A stretch of DNA of 14,717 bases from JBMNQS01 sp050944255 (GCA_050944255.1 JBMNQS010000057.1:1-14717); one strand, 5' to 3'. Positions 1-6,557 are shown, counted from the first letter of the stretch. Numbers and translations: made by a program. Notes: generated by a model not told the origin, from the sequence alone.

Positions 1-109
1 CCAGCGTCATTGTGATCGCCGCCGTCAACGTCGTCTTCCCATGGTCCACATGGCCGATCGTTCCAATGTTTACATGCGGCTTCGTTCTTTCAAACTTCGC
101 TTTTGCCAT
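1..109 (-). CDS. tuf: Elongation factor Tu, N-terminal fragment (runs off left edge)
   Basis: EF-Tu is the GTPase that carries aminoacyl-tRNA to the ribosomal A site in the cytoplasm. Only the first 36 codons are present. They read MAKAKFERTKPHVNIGTIGH and continue through VDHGKTTLTAAITMTL. The G1/P-loop GHVDHGKT lies at residues 19-26 and is diagnostic for EF-Tu. The ATG at 107-109 has a purine-rich Shine-Dalgarno (AAAGGAGA, complement of 119-126) upstream. The gene lies directly downstream of tRNA-Gly on the same strand. No separate promoter is obvious between them, so co-transcription from the promoter at 257-285 is likely. The family is certain; how complete the gene is beyond the edge cannot be seen. 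Confidence 0.97.
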   Translation of the reverse strand, partial: MAKAKFERTKPHVNIGTIGHVDHGKTTLTAAITMTL

Positions 110-161
110 CTCTTGCTCTCTCCTTTTCTTCAGGCGGTCAGGCGCCTTTTATTTGCTTGGT

Positions 162-235
162 TGGAGCGGGTGATGGGAATCGAACCCACGTAGCCAGCTT
201 GGGAAGCTGGAACTCTACCATTGAGTTACACCCGC
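162..235 (-). tRNA. tRNA-Gly(CCC), CCA encoded
   Basis: The minus strand folds into a full cloverleaf. The acceptor stem GCGGGTG/CACCCGC is perfect, the D arm is ACTC..GAGT, and the T arm is GTGGG-TTCGATT-CCCAT. The anticodon stem CCAGC/GCTGG holds the loop TTCCCAA, which gives anticodon CCC (complement of 201-203), so the charge is glycine for GGG codons. The discriminator T at 165 is followed by an encoded CCA (162-164). It lies between sigH and tuf and starts about 15 nt after the likely start site of the promoter at 257-285. Confidence 0.97.
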
Positions 236-256
236 AAGACCCGCAAAGTGATTCCT

Positions 257-285
257 ATTCTACTTGATTGCCGTGTTTTTGTCAA
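257..285 (-). promoter_or_regulatory. Sigma-A promoter for tRNA-Gly and probably tuf
   Basis: On the minus strand a perfect -35 TTGACA (complement of 280-285) is separated by 17 nt from the -10 TAGAAT (complement of 257-262). Transcription would start near 250, just ahead of the tRNA 5' end at 235. This is the closest match to the vegetative consensus in the window, as expected for stable RNA and EF-Tu. Confidence 0.85.
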
Positions 286-327
286 TACGCTTTAAGGCAC
301 CTCAAGCACTAAAAAACCGGGCTTTTT

Positions 328-966
328 TCACTGCTCCTGCAGGTACTTCTCCAGTTTGCGTTTGATGCGCTGAAGCGCGTTGTCCACGCTCTTGACATGG
401 CGGTTCAGGTCCCTGGCAATTTCCTGATAGCTCTTGCCCTGCAGATAGCTGGTGAGCACTTCCCATTCAAGGTCGCTGGACAGTTCCCCCAGCTTGTTTT
501 CGATGTTTTCCAGGTCCTCCTGGCTGATGAACAGTTCCTCCGGGTCCGCCGTGCGCTTTTCGGCCACCACGTCAAAGAGGGTTCTGTCCTCGTCGTCGAA
601 GATGGGCTTGTTCAGCGACACGTAGAAGTTCAGCGGAATGTGCTTCTGGCGCGTGGCGGTCTTTATGGCGGTGATGATCTGGCGGGTAATGCAAAGCTCC
701 GCAAAGCCTTTGAAACTGGAAAGTTTTTCCGGCTTATAATCCCGCATGGCCTTGTGCATGCCGATCATGCCTTCCTGCATGATGTCGTCGTAGTCCGCGC
801 CGATGAGAAAATAACTCCTGGCCTTGGAGCGCACAAAGTTCTTGTATTTGTGAAACAGGTATTCCTCCGCCCGCGTATCCCCGCCTTGCACCAGGGCCAC
901 GATCTGCTCGTCGCTCATATGTTCATAGCGCTGGGCCGATTCCTTCATATATTCGATGCTGCTCAC
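328..966 (-). CDS. sigH: RNA polymerase sigma-H factor (Spo0H)
   Basis: Sigma-70 family factor that directs RNA polymerase to stationary-phase and early sporulation genes in Bacillota. The conserved region 2 core is present (KYKNFVRSKARSYFLIGAD, QEGMIG, SFKGFAELCITRQIITAIKT), followed by ATRQKHIPLN. Region 4 has the helix-turn-helix SYQEIARDLNRHVKSVDNAL and ends KRKLEKYL. This is very close to Bacillus SigH as I recall it. I chose GTG at 964-966 (212 aa) because GGGGAG (complement of 972-977) lies 5 nt upstream. The longer reading from GTG 979-981 has no ribosome binding site, and ATG 946-948 is too far from it. It directly follows rlmB, with the GTG 14 nt beyond the rlmB stop, so translational coupling is likely. 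No convincing terminator follows it. Confidence 0.95.
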   Translation of the reverse strand: MSSIEYMKESAQRYEHMSDEQIVALVQGGDTRAEEYLFHKYKNFVRSKARSYFLIGADYDDIMQEGMIGMHKAMRDYKPEKLSSFKGFAELCITRQIITAIKTATRQKHIPLNFYVSLNKPIFDDEDRTLFDVVAEKRTADPEELFISQEDLENIENKLGELSSDLEWEVLTSYLQGKSYQEIARDLNRHVKSVDNALQRIKRKLEKYLQEQ

Positions 967-981
967 TTCCTCTCCCCGCAC

Positions 982-1923
982 TCATGGCGTCTGACGCTGC
1001 CGGACCGCTTCGTACACGAGCACCGCCGCGGCCACCGAAGCGTTTAACGACGATATCCGCCCCCGCATGGGCACGGACAGTTTAAAATCGCATTTCTGCT
1101 CCACCAAATGGGAGACGCCCTCCCCCTCGCCGCCGATGACGAGCGCCAGCGGGCCTTTTAAATCGGCGGAGGTATAGGGCTCGCCGTCGGTCACGCCGCA
1201 GGCCACCCAGATATTTTTTTGCTTGAGCTCGTCCACCGTGCGGGCGATATTGGTCACCCTGGCCACGGGAATAAACTCAATGGCGCCGCTGGAGGCTTTG
1301 GCCACCACCGGCGTCAGGCCCACGGCGCGCCGTTTGGGGATAATAACCCCGTGCACGCCGGCGCATTCTGCGGTGCGCAGTATGCTGCCCAGGTTGTGAG
1401 GGTCCTCCACGCCGTCGAGTATAAGAATGAAGGGGTCCTCTCCGCGCTCGGCGGCGCGCTTTAAAATGTCCTCCACGCCGGCGTAGGCCTGGGCCGCCAC
1501 AAAGGCCGCCACGCCCTGATGAAGGCCTGAGCCGCACAGTTCGTCCAGCCGCTGTCGCTCCACGCTCTGCACAGGCACCCCGGCTTCCTTTGCCCGGGCA
1601 ATCAGTTCCCCCAGCGGGCCTCCCCCGTCGCCGCGCTGCACCAGCACTTTCTCAACGGAACGCTCCCCGCGAAGGGCTTCCCGGACAGGATTTCTGCCGT
1701 AGACCAGATTCTCGGGAACAGGCCGCTCCGTCTGCTGCGGCACATCGTGTTTTACTCCGCGTTCCGGGCGCTCATCCCGGCCGCGGTAGGGACGGTTCTG
1801 ACCGTCCTCTTTGCGGTAGGGGCGATTTTGCCCGTCCTGTCTATTGAAACGGTCCCTCCGGGTTTCGGACGGCCGGGCGTATCTCTCCTGCCTGCCGGAG
1901 GCAGGTCTTCTTCCTCTGTTCAT
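982..1923 (-). CDS. rlmB: 23S rRNA 2'-O-methyltransferase RlmB / TrmH family (SPOUT)
   Basis: SAM-dependent SPOUT methyltransferase, most likely the enzyme that methylates a 2'-OH in 23S rRNA (G2251 in E. coli RlmB). An N-terminal substrate-binding domain begins near residue 72 (NLVYGRNPVREAL). It is followed by the three TrmH motifs: DGVEDPHNLGSILRTAE, LVIGGEGEGVS and VPMRGRISSLNASVAAAVLV; the last two form the SAM-binding trefoil knot. Ahead of the fold is an unusual basic tail of about 70 residues, rich in Arg, Gln and Tyr, with DGQNRPYR twice (residues about 30-37 and 40-47). I chose ATG 1921-1923 (313 aa). It overlaps the thyX stop as ATGA and has GGGAGG 7 nt upstream. A GTG at 1936-1938 is in frame but lacks a ribosome binding site. 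Exact substrate position is inferred from family and operon context. Confidence 0.93.
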   Translation of the reverse strand: MNRGRRPASGRQERYARPSETRRDRFNRQDGQNRPYRKEDGQNRPYRGRDERPERGVKHDVPQQTERPVPENLVYGRNPVREALRGERSVEKVLVQRGDGGGPLGELIARAKEAGVPVQSVERQRLDELCGSGLHQGVAAFVAAQAYAGVEDILKRAAERGEDPFILILDGVEDPHNLGSILRTAECAGVHGVIIPKRRAVGLTPVVAKASSGAIEFIPVARVTNIARTVDELKQKNIWVACGVTDGEPYTSADLKGPLALVIGGEGEGVSHLVEQKCDFKLSVPMRGRISSLNASVAAAVLVYEAVRQRQTP

Positions 1924-2654
1924 GTAAGGGCCTCCCACTCTTTTCGCACCTGGGCCATTTTGCCGCAGGTTTTGGGACCTTCAGGGCACGGGCCGCCGAT
2001 GCAGCCGGGTCCGGCCTTTTCAAAGAGCAGCGGCGATACCCCGCGGCAGAGCCTGAGCATCTGCCAGGCCACGAAGCGAAGCTCCCATTGGGCGCGGTTG
2101 CAGCAGCGGATGGAAAAAAAGTGCAGCAGCTCCCTGGCGTTCATCGTCACCACCATCTTGGTTTCCGCCGCGTTCGGCAGGACGAACCGGGCGTCCTCGT
2201 TGCTCTTTTCCCCGGCGCCCCCAAGGCGCTCCTGCCACCTATTATACCAGCTTTGCATGGTGGCCATCTGCCGGTGGAATTCTTCCACGGCGTCCTCCCC
2301 CAGCGCCTCAATGGCCGGAGGCAGTATATAATTGAAGGTTCCCTCCTTGCGGTACTGTCCCACATAGCGCTGGGACTGCACCGAGAAGCTGGCGATGCGG
2401 TGCCTAGTGATCTGGGCCAGAAGGCTCCTTGAAACGCCCTCGATGCCGAATGTAAAGCTGGCGTGCTCAATGGGCGAAACGTGGCCCATTTCCATCAGCC
2501 TGCGCAAAAAGCGTTCCTGGTCCTTTTGCTCCACGCCCTGTTTCAGCGACTGCACGTCGCTTTTTGAATAACACAGCTTCGCCGCCATGGCCACCAGCTC
2601 TTCAGGCGAAGCGGTATGGCGTATTAAGATGACATTGGGTTTTACTCGAGGCAT
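1920..2654 (-). CDS. thyX: FAD-dependent thymidylate synthase ThyX
   Basis: Flavoenzyme that makes dTMP from dUMP with methylene-tetrahydrofolate and NAD(P)H, independent of ThyA. The ThyX signature RHR-x7-S is present as RHRIASFSVQS at residues 84-94, followed by QRYV. MGHVSPIEHASFTF (56-69) and the C-terminal NARELLHFFSIRCCNRAQWE (172-191) are also typical. Length (244 aa) is normal for the family. The C-terminus carries a Cys/Gly/Pro-rich stretch (CIGGPCPEGPKTCG), seen in several clostridial versions and possibly structural. The ATG at 2652-2654 has GGGGAG 7 nt upstream, inside the end of mrnC. It lies 4 nt after mrnC and overlaps rlmB by 4 nt. Confidence 0.96.
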   Translation of the reverse strand: MPRVKPNVILIRHTASPEELVAMAAKLCYSKSDVQSLKQGVEQKDQERFLRRLMEMGHVSPIEHASFTFGIEGVSRSLLAQITRHRIASFSVQSQRYVGQYRKEGTFNYILPPAIEALGEDAVEEFHRQMATMQSWYNRWQERLGGAGEKSNEDARFVLPNAAETKMVVTMNARELLHFFSIRCCNRAQWELRFVAWQMLRLCRGVSPLLFEKAGPGCIGGPCPEGPKTCGKMAQVRKEWEALT

Positions 2655-2658
2655 TATT

Positions 2659-3105
2659 TCACTCCCCGCCTTCGCCGGGCAGCGAAAGCTCCAGTATTCG
2701 CTTTAAAAGCATGTCCAGCCTGTCGGTGTCACCGCACAGATAGCGGTAGCCCAGCACCGCTTCAAGGCCGGTGGCCATGCGGTACTGCGCTACGCTGGCA
2801 TGATCGGGCACCCCGCCACCTTTCGCGTTGCGGCCGCGCCTGTAGATATAAAGCTCCTCTTCGTCCAGAAAATCCTGCATCTTTTCGGCTGCGTCCGCCT
2901 GCGTCTGCGAGCGGATGATATCCGCCGTGTAGCGATGCAGCGCGTAGCCGGTGGCATCGGTGGACAGCGCCAGCGCAGCGCGCACATACAGGCTCTGCAC
3001 CGCGTCGCCCACAAAGGCCAGCGCCTGGGCGCTGAGCTGTTTGACTTCGTCTGCGTCTTTCACGCGCCCCGGCCGCAGCGGCGGCACGTTCATGGATTTG
3101 GGCAT
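2659..3105 (-). CDS. mrnC: Mini-ribonuclease III (23S rRNA maturation)
   Basis: A dimeric RNase III-type endonuclease without a dsRNA-binding domain, which matures 23S rRNA ends in Bacillota. The 148 aa length fits the family. The signature is ALAFVGDAVQSLYVR at residues 28-42, with Asp34 where RNase III enzymes keep an active-site acid. A later helix ATGLEAVLGYRYLCGD supplies the second conserved acidic site. RRGRNAKGG in the middle matches the basic segment of the family. Start is ATG 3103-3105 with AGAAGG 4 nt upstream; a second Met at residue 5 is also possible. It leads the minus-strand operon mrnC-thyX-rlmB-sigH. The cysS gene commonly found upstream in related genomes is not here. Confidence 0.94.
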   Translation of the reverse strand: MPKSMNVPPLRPGRVKDADEVKQLSAQALAFVGDAVQSLYVRAALALSTDATGYALHRYTADIIRSQTQADAAEKMQDFLDEEELYIYRRGRNAKGGGVPDHASVAQYRMATGLEAVLGYRYLCGDTDRLDMLLKRILELSLPGEGGE

Positions 3106-3147
3106 ACAACCTTCTCTGTTCGTTTTTATTCGCGGGTCACGGTTTTT

Positions 3148-3176
3148 ATTTTATCATAGCCGGCGGCGTTCATCCA
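3148..3176 (-). promoter_or_regulatory. Candidate promoter for the mrnC-thyX-rlmB-sigH operon
   Basis: The minus strand has an extended -10, TGATAAAAT (TAAAAT is the complement of 3148-3153), preceded at 17 nt by a weak -35, TGGATG (complement of 3171-3176). It lies about 43 nt upstream of the mrnC start. The -35 match is poor, so this rests mainly on the extended -10 and position. Confidence 0.45.
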
Positions 3177-3193
3177 TAAGAAAATCGTGAAAA

Positions 3194-3233
3194 CAAGGAT
3201 AAACGCCTTCTTTTTAAGCGTTTTACATCCTTG
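3194..3233. other. Hairpin between divergent genes
   Basis: CAAGGAT+AAACGC (3194-3206) pairs with GCGTTT (3218-3223) and ATCCTTG (3227-3233), leaving a 3-nt bulge and an 11-nt loop. It lies between the divergent mrnC and DUF1540 genes. A GC-only hairpin GCGCCG-CC-CGGCGC follows at 3236-3249. The role is unknown; it could be a leftover terminator or an operator. Confidence 0.35.
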
Positions 3234-3319
3234 GAGCGCCGCCCGGCGCACCTTTTGAATATAGCGGACGGCTTTTGGCAAAGCTAGGGTTATCCCAATA
3301 CCATCAGGAGGTGAAAATT

Positions 3320-3487
3320 ATGCAGCATTCCAGACCGAACCGCAGCATCGGTTGCACCGTGACCAACTGCAAGTACCATGCCGGAGACGAGCAGTACTGC
3401 GCGCTTAATTCCATTATGGTCGGTTCCCACCAGGATCATCCGGTAGAATCCGAGAGCGTGGATTGCGAATCCTTTGAAGTAAAATAA
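3320..3487 (+). CDS. Small cysteine-rich protein, DUF1540 family
   Basis: A 55-residue soluble protein with the DUF1540 pattern: Cys12-x4-Cys17-x9-Cys27 in IGCTVTNCKYHAGDEQYCAL, and a fourth Cys49 near the C-terminus (DCESFEV). The four cysteines suggest metal binding, but the function of the family is not established. The start is clear: AGGAGGTG at 3306-3313 lies 6 nt before ATG 3320. An upstream ATG at 3275 is in frame but has no ribosome binding site. There are no membrane segments or signal peptide. It stands alone on the plus strand, divergent from mrnC; the next gene appears to have its own promoter. Family assignment is confident, role unknown. Confidence 0.85.
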   Translation: MQHSRPNRSIGCTVTNCKYHAGDEQYCALNSIMVGSHQDHPVESESVDCESFEVK

Positions 3488-3532
3488 AATATTGCGCAAA
3501 ATACTGTAGGGCAGGCGCGGACGTCTGTCCTA

Positions 3533-3561
3533 TTGTTTTGCGGCTTTAGAGCGGCTATACT
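3533..3561 (+). promoter_or_regulatory. Candidate sigma-A promoter for the DUF1801 gene
   Basis: TTGTTT (3533-3538) and TATACT (3556-3561) are separated by 17 nt. Transcription would start near 3568, about 15 nt ahead of the GGAGG ribosome binding site (3583-3587). Confidence 0.55.
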
Positions 3562-3594
3562 TGATTTAATTTTTAAAATCATGGAGGAAGTACC

Positions 3595-3981
3595 ATGCCG
3601 ACGGACAAAAATGAGGTTTCTCCCATTGATGTTTACATCGCCGAATACCCTAAAGAAAGGCAGGCCGTCATGAAGCGGATGCGCGAGGCCATACGCGCGG
3701 GCGAGCCGCAGGCCCGGGAGGCCATCAAGTGGTCCATGCCCACTTTCGTCTACCATGGCAATATGGTGCACTTCTCGGCGCATAAGCATCACCTGGGGTT
3801 TCATATCGGCGCCGACGCCATCGACGCATTCAAAGAGGAACTGGCCCCTTACCAAACCACGAAGAGCACCGTACGTTTCCTATGGAATGAGCCCGTGGAC
3901 TACGCCCTGGTGGAAAAAATCACCGCCTACAACGCCAGGCAGAAGCTCGAAGCGGCGCGGGGCAAGGCAAAGGTTTTGTAG
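3595..3981 (+). CDS. DUF1801 / YdhG-like protein
   Basis: A 128-residue soluble protein of the DUF1801 family, which includes Bacillus YdhG (Fra), a frataxin-like protein proposed to deliver iron. Seen here: an N-terminal PIDVYIAEYPKERQAVMKRM helix, the family core EAIKWSMPTFVYHGNMVHFS (residues 41-60), then KHHLGFHIGADAIDAFKEEL and KSTVRFLWNEP, in the order and spacing expected. GGAGG lies 7 nt before ATG 3595. It is monocistronic as far as can be seen. The domain family is clear. An iron role is only borrowed from YdhG and is not shown by the sequence. Confidence 0.8.
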   Translation: MPTDKNEVSPIDVYIAEYPKERQAVMKRMREAIRAGEPQAREAIKWSMPTFVYHGNMVHFSAHKHHLGFHIGADAIDAFKEELAPYQTTKSTVRFLWNEPVDYALVEKITAYNARQKLEAARGKAKVL

Positions 3982-4083
3982 CTAAGCGTTCGCGTCGGAT
4001 TGGGCCGTCCCGGCGGCCAAAGATCATGCCTTTCCTCCCGCGAGCGTACGGAAAAATTCCCGAAAATGCCGCCCGGAAAACCA

Positions 4084-4143
4084 ATGGCCTCTCGGCTTCT
4101 TTGAAAAAAGCCTCCGCAGCCGAAATGATAACCGGAGAGCCAT
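4084..4143. other. Imperfect long hairpin
   Basis: ATGGC-C-TCTC-GG (4084-4095) pairs with CC-G-GAGA-GCCAT (4132-4143) through single-base bulges. Inside it TCGGCT (4093-4098) can alternatively pair with AGCCGA. It sits immediately before the stronger hairpin at 4152-4186. It may be a structured 3' region of the DUF1801 transcript or an unannotated RNA; the sequence does not decide. Confidence 0.35.
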
Positions 4144-4151
4144 ATATAGAA

Positions 4152-4186
4152 TAAGGACGATGGGTGAATCCACGCCATCGTCCTTA
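4152..4186. terminator. Strong stem-loop, possible terminator
   Basis: The 12-bp perfect stem TAAGGACGATGG / CCATCGTCCTTA is extended inward by GTG/CAC past a single bulged G, leaving a 4-nt AATC loop. Neither flank has a clean T-tract: the plus side reads CCTTATAG and the minus side TTCTATATAT. Terminator function is plausible but not proven. It could end transcripts from the DUF1801 gene. Confidence 0.45.
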
Positions 4187-4687
4187 CCTTATAGCAGGCA
4201 AATGACTTTTGCTGTAAAGCACGCCTGCATCTATCTACACAGGCTGCTTTAAAAAGCACATCGTGATAACATTGGATCATCCAAGATTATCTCAGTCTTT
4301 ACTAAGGCTAAACGTCTCTCACAGACATTTTGGGCTTCTAGCGTCAGAAGGGTTAACGGTGCGATTGGTTTTCCAACTGCAATGTCCTTCAACTTCTGCG
4401 GATTTACTCTTGCTTTGAAACAATAACATCTCTTCACCTTGCGAGTCAATCATAGCTCTTTAAGATCCCATCTTTCAGAGCTTGCGTATAAAGTACATCG
4501 TTACGCATTTAATCGGCAGTCCGTTGACGCTTCTGTGTTGGATGACAAAGCTCCCGACCTTATGGATGAACATGCGTTATATGGCATTTTCCGTTCATCA
4601 TTTCTCTTTAAAGCATCCTGCAGCATTTATTGTATCCGCCGGTGATTTCAATATACATGCAATTTCTGAAAAACAATTTGGATTTAA

Positions 4688-4717
4688 TTGACTGCTTCAT
4701 CTTCGATACGCTATAAT
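4688..4717 (+). promoter_or_regulatory. Sigma-A promoter of the NifU-like/GGGtGRT operon
   Basis: TTGACT (4688-4693) and a perfect TATAAT (4712-4717) are separated by 18 nt. The start site would be near 4724, giving a leader of roughly 107 nt before ATG 4831. It marks the edge between the gene-free patch and the operon. Confidence 0.8.
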
Positions 4718-4724
4718 GACAAAG

Positions 4725-4811
4725 GCTTTCGGCATATTCTGTCATTTTTCAAATGCGCCGAAGCACAGGCATTCGAAATTTCCGATCGTATTCAAGTCTC
4801 ATTTCAATCGG
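4725..4811 (+). promoter_or_regulatory. Structured 5' leader with two hairpins
   Basis: Hairpin 1: GCTT(T)CGGC (4725-4733) pairs with GCCGAAGC (4757-4764). Hairpin 2: CCGAT (4782-4786) pairs with ATCGG (4807-4811), ending 6 nt before the AAGGAGG ribosome binding site at 4817-4823. The leader is longer than translation needs, so control by RNA structure is possible. I do not recognise a known riboswitch class. Confidence 0.35.
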
Positions 4812-4830
4812 GCAAGAAGGAGGAAAATCC

Positions 4831-5523
4831 ATGCAGTATTCCAAAGAAGTGGAAGCAATGATGTGTGTCAGACGCGGGCCGCATCATGGCCCCGCTCCCA
4901 TCCCTGAAGAGGGCGCCTGGGTGCAGGCCAAAGAGATCAAAGATATTTCCGGGCTGACCCACGGCGTGGGCTGGTGCGCGCCCCAGCAGGGCGGCTGCAA
5001 GCTGACGCTGAACGTCAAAGGCGGCATCATCGAGGAAGTCCTCGTGGAGACCGTGGGCTGCTCGGGCATGACCCATTCTGCGGCCATGGCCGCGGAGGTC
5101 CTCACCGGCAAGACCGTCCTTGAAGCCCTGAACACAGACCTTGTATGCGACGCCATCAATACCGCCATGCGCGAACTTTTCCTGCAGATCGTCTATGGCC
5201 GCACGCAGACGGCGTTTTCCGAGGGCGGGCTTCCCGTGGGCGCCGGCCTGGAGGACCTTGGAAAGGGTCTGCGGAGCCAGATCGGCACCATGTACGGCAC
5301 CAAGGACAAGGGCGTCCGCTATCTGGAGATGGCCGAAGGCTACGTGCTGGATATGGCCCTTGACAAGGACGACCAGGTCATCGGCTACAAGTTCGTACAC
5401 CTGGGTAAAATGTTGGAAGCACTGAAAAAGGGCGTGGATGCCAAAGAGGCTTTTGAGAGCAACATCGGCACCTACGGCCGTTACGATGAAGCGGTCAAGC
5501 ACATTGACCCGCGCCATAAGTGA
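4831..5523 (+). CDS. NifU/IscU-like iron-sulfur scaffold-domain protein, partner of GGGtGRT
   Basis: A 230-residue soluble protein whose first half resembles the NifU N-terminal/IscU scaffold fold. GGIIEEVLVETVGCSGMTHS runs into AAMAAEVLTGKTVLEAL (residues 64-100), matching the scaffold pattern of a GC turn followed by a GKT..EAL helix. Candidate ligands are Cys49, Cys56 (GWCAPQQGGC), Cys77 and Cys106. The classical IscU CGD motif is not obvious. The second half (about 125-230, with YGTKDKGVRYLEMAEGY) is unlike ordinary IscU, so this is a specialised variant. AAGGAGG at 4817-4823 lies 7 nt before ATG 4831. An upstream in-frame ATG at 4753 falls inside the structured leader and has no ribosome binding site. 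It is followed almost without gap by the GGGtGRT gene. Cluster binding or transfer is inferred, not shown. Confidence 0.8.
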   Translation: MQYSKEVEAMMCVRRGPHHGPAPIPEEGAWVQAKEIKDISGLTHGVGWCAPQQGGCKLTLNVKGGIIEEVLVETVGCSGMTHSAAMAAEVLTGKTVLEALNTDLVCDAINTAMRELFLQIVYGRTQTAFSEGGLPVGAGLEDLGKGLRSQIGTMYGTKDKGVRYLEMAEGYVLDMALDKDDQVIGYKFVHLGKMLEALKKGVDAKEAFESNIGTYGRYDEAVKHIDPRHK

Positions 5524-5534
5524 GGTGGATGCAG

Positions 5535-6530
5535 ATGGTACAGTTTGAAGGATATGACCGCCGCATTGACAAGATCAATGCCTTCCTGAAGGAAAACGGA
5601 TTCGACAGCCTGGAGGATTGCAAAGCGCTTTGCGATGAAAAGGGCATCGACGTGGCCGCCATCGTGCGCGGCATTCAGCCCATCGCGTTTGACAATGCCG
5701 TTTGGTCCTACACCCTGGGCGCCGCCCTGGCGCTGAAGAAGGGCTGCAGGGACGCCGCCTCCGCCGCCGAAGTCATCGGCGAGGGCCTGCAGGCTTTCTG
5801 CATTCCCGGCTCGGTGGCCGACCAGCGCGACGTGGGCCTTGGCCACGGCAATCTGGCCGCCATGCTGCTTCGCGAGGAGACCAAATGCTTCTGCTTCCTG
5901 GCGGGCCACGAGTCTTTCGCGGCGGCCGAGGGCGCCATCGGTATCGCTCGCACCGCCAACCAGGTGCGAAAAACGCCTCTTCGGGTCATCCTGAACGGCC
6001 TTGGAAAAGACGCCGCCATGATCATCTCGCGCATCAACGGCTTCACCTATGTGGAGACGCTGTACGATTACGCTGCGGGCAAATTGAACATCGTGGAAGA
6101 AATCGCGTTCTCCGACGGCCCCAAGGCCGCCGTGAAGTGCTACGGCGCCGACGACGTTTCCGAAGGCGTGGCCATTTTGCGGCATGAAGAGGTGGACGTT
6201 TCCATCACCGGCAACTCCACCAACCCCACCCGCTTCCAGCATCCGGTGGCCGGCACCTACAAGAAATGGGCCAATGAAAACGGGAAGCAGTACTTCTCCG
6301 TGGCCTCCGGCGGCGGCACGGGCCGCACGCTGCACCCGGACAATATGGCCGCAGGCCCCGCCTCTTACGGCATGACCGATACCATGGGCCGCATGCATTC
6401 GGACGCGCAGTTTGCCGGAAGCTCCTCGGTGCCCGCTCACGTTGAGATGATGGGCCTGATCGGCATGGGCAACAACCCCATGGTAGGCGCAACCGTAGCT
6501 GTTGCCGTGGCCATCGAGCAGAGCGCGTAG
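5535..6530 (+). CDS. GGGtGRT family protein
   Basis: A 331-residue soluble protein of the family named for its motif, seen here as GGGTGRT at residues 259-265 (6309-6329), followed by LHPDN. Other conserved-looking blocks are FEGYDRRIDKIN (4-15), IPGSVADQRDVGLGHGNLAAM (90-110), FLAGHESFAAAEGAIG (121-136) and TGNSTNPTRFQHPVAGTYKK (225-244). The Gly-rich loop, GHGN and AGHE segments look like ligand-binding sites, but no activity is established that I know of. Start: ATG 5535 has GAGGTGG 6 nt upstream; ATG 5529 and GTG 5520 are in frame but poorly placed. It begins 11 nt after the NifU-like stop and is followed by a terminator, so the two proteins are made together and probably act together. 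Cys count is modest and no FeS motif stands out. Confidence 0.85.
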   Translation: MVQFEGYDRRIDKINAFLKENGFDSLEDCKALCDEKGIDVAAIVRGIQPIAFDNAVWSYTLGAALALKKGCRDAASAAEVIGEGLQAFCIPGSVADQRDVGLGHGNLAAMLLREETKCFCFLAGHESFAAAEGAIGIARTANQVRKTPLRVILNGLGKDAAMIISRINGFTYVETLYDYAAGKLNIVEEIAFSDGPKAAVKCYGADDVSEGVAILRHEEVDVSITGNSTNPTRFQHPVAGTYKKWANENGKQYFSVASGGGTGRTLHPDNMAAGPASYGMTDTMGRMHSDAQFAGSSSVPAHVEMMGLIGMGNNPMVGATVAVAVAIEQSA

Positions 6531-6557
6531 ACATCGGAAATACACCAATACACCTAT

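Larger units (their letters stand above)
3985..4687. other. Gene-free stretch, partly AT-richer
   Basis: No reading frame here has a credible start site or recognisable product. The first half holds two hairpins (4084-4143 and 4152-4186). From about 4190 the sequence becomes visibly richer in A and T than its neighbours, and short open stretches on both strands end in stops. It could be a decayed insertion, but I recognise no transposase, integrase or terminal repeat. Confidence 0.5.

Noticed and set aside
301..330. A/T-flanked GC core after sigH as a terminator
   Set aside because: AAAAAAGCCCGGTTTTTT looks like a terminator but the central bases cannot form a proper loop: G faces G and C faces C, or the loop is one nucleotide.
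397..1047. Long plus-strand open frame opposite sigH
   Set aside because: It is antisense to a clear sigma-H gene and has no ribosome binding site; a composition shadow.
4249..4449. 66-codon minus-strand frame in the gene-free patch
   Set aside because: It needs a TTG start with only a weak AGAG upstream, and I recognise nothing in the product. It may be a remnant but cannot be supported as a gene.
4804..5517. Long minus-strand frame opposite the NifU-like gene
   Set aside because: It is antisense to a well-supported gene with promoter and ribosome binding site, and its Ala/His/Gly-rich product is typical of a shadow frame.
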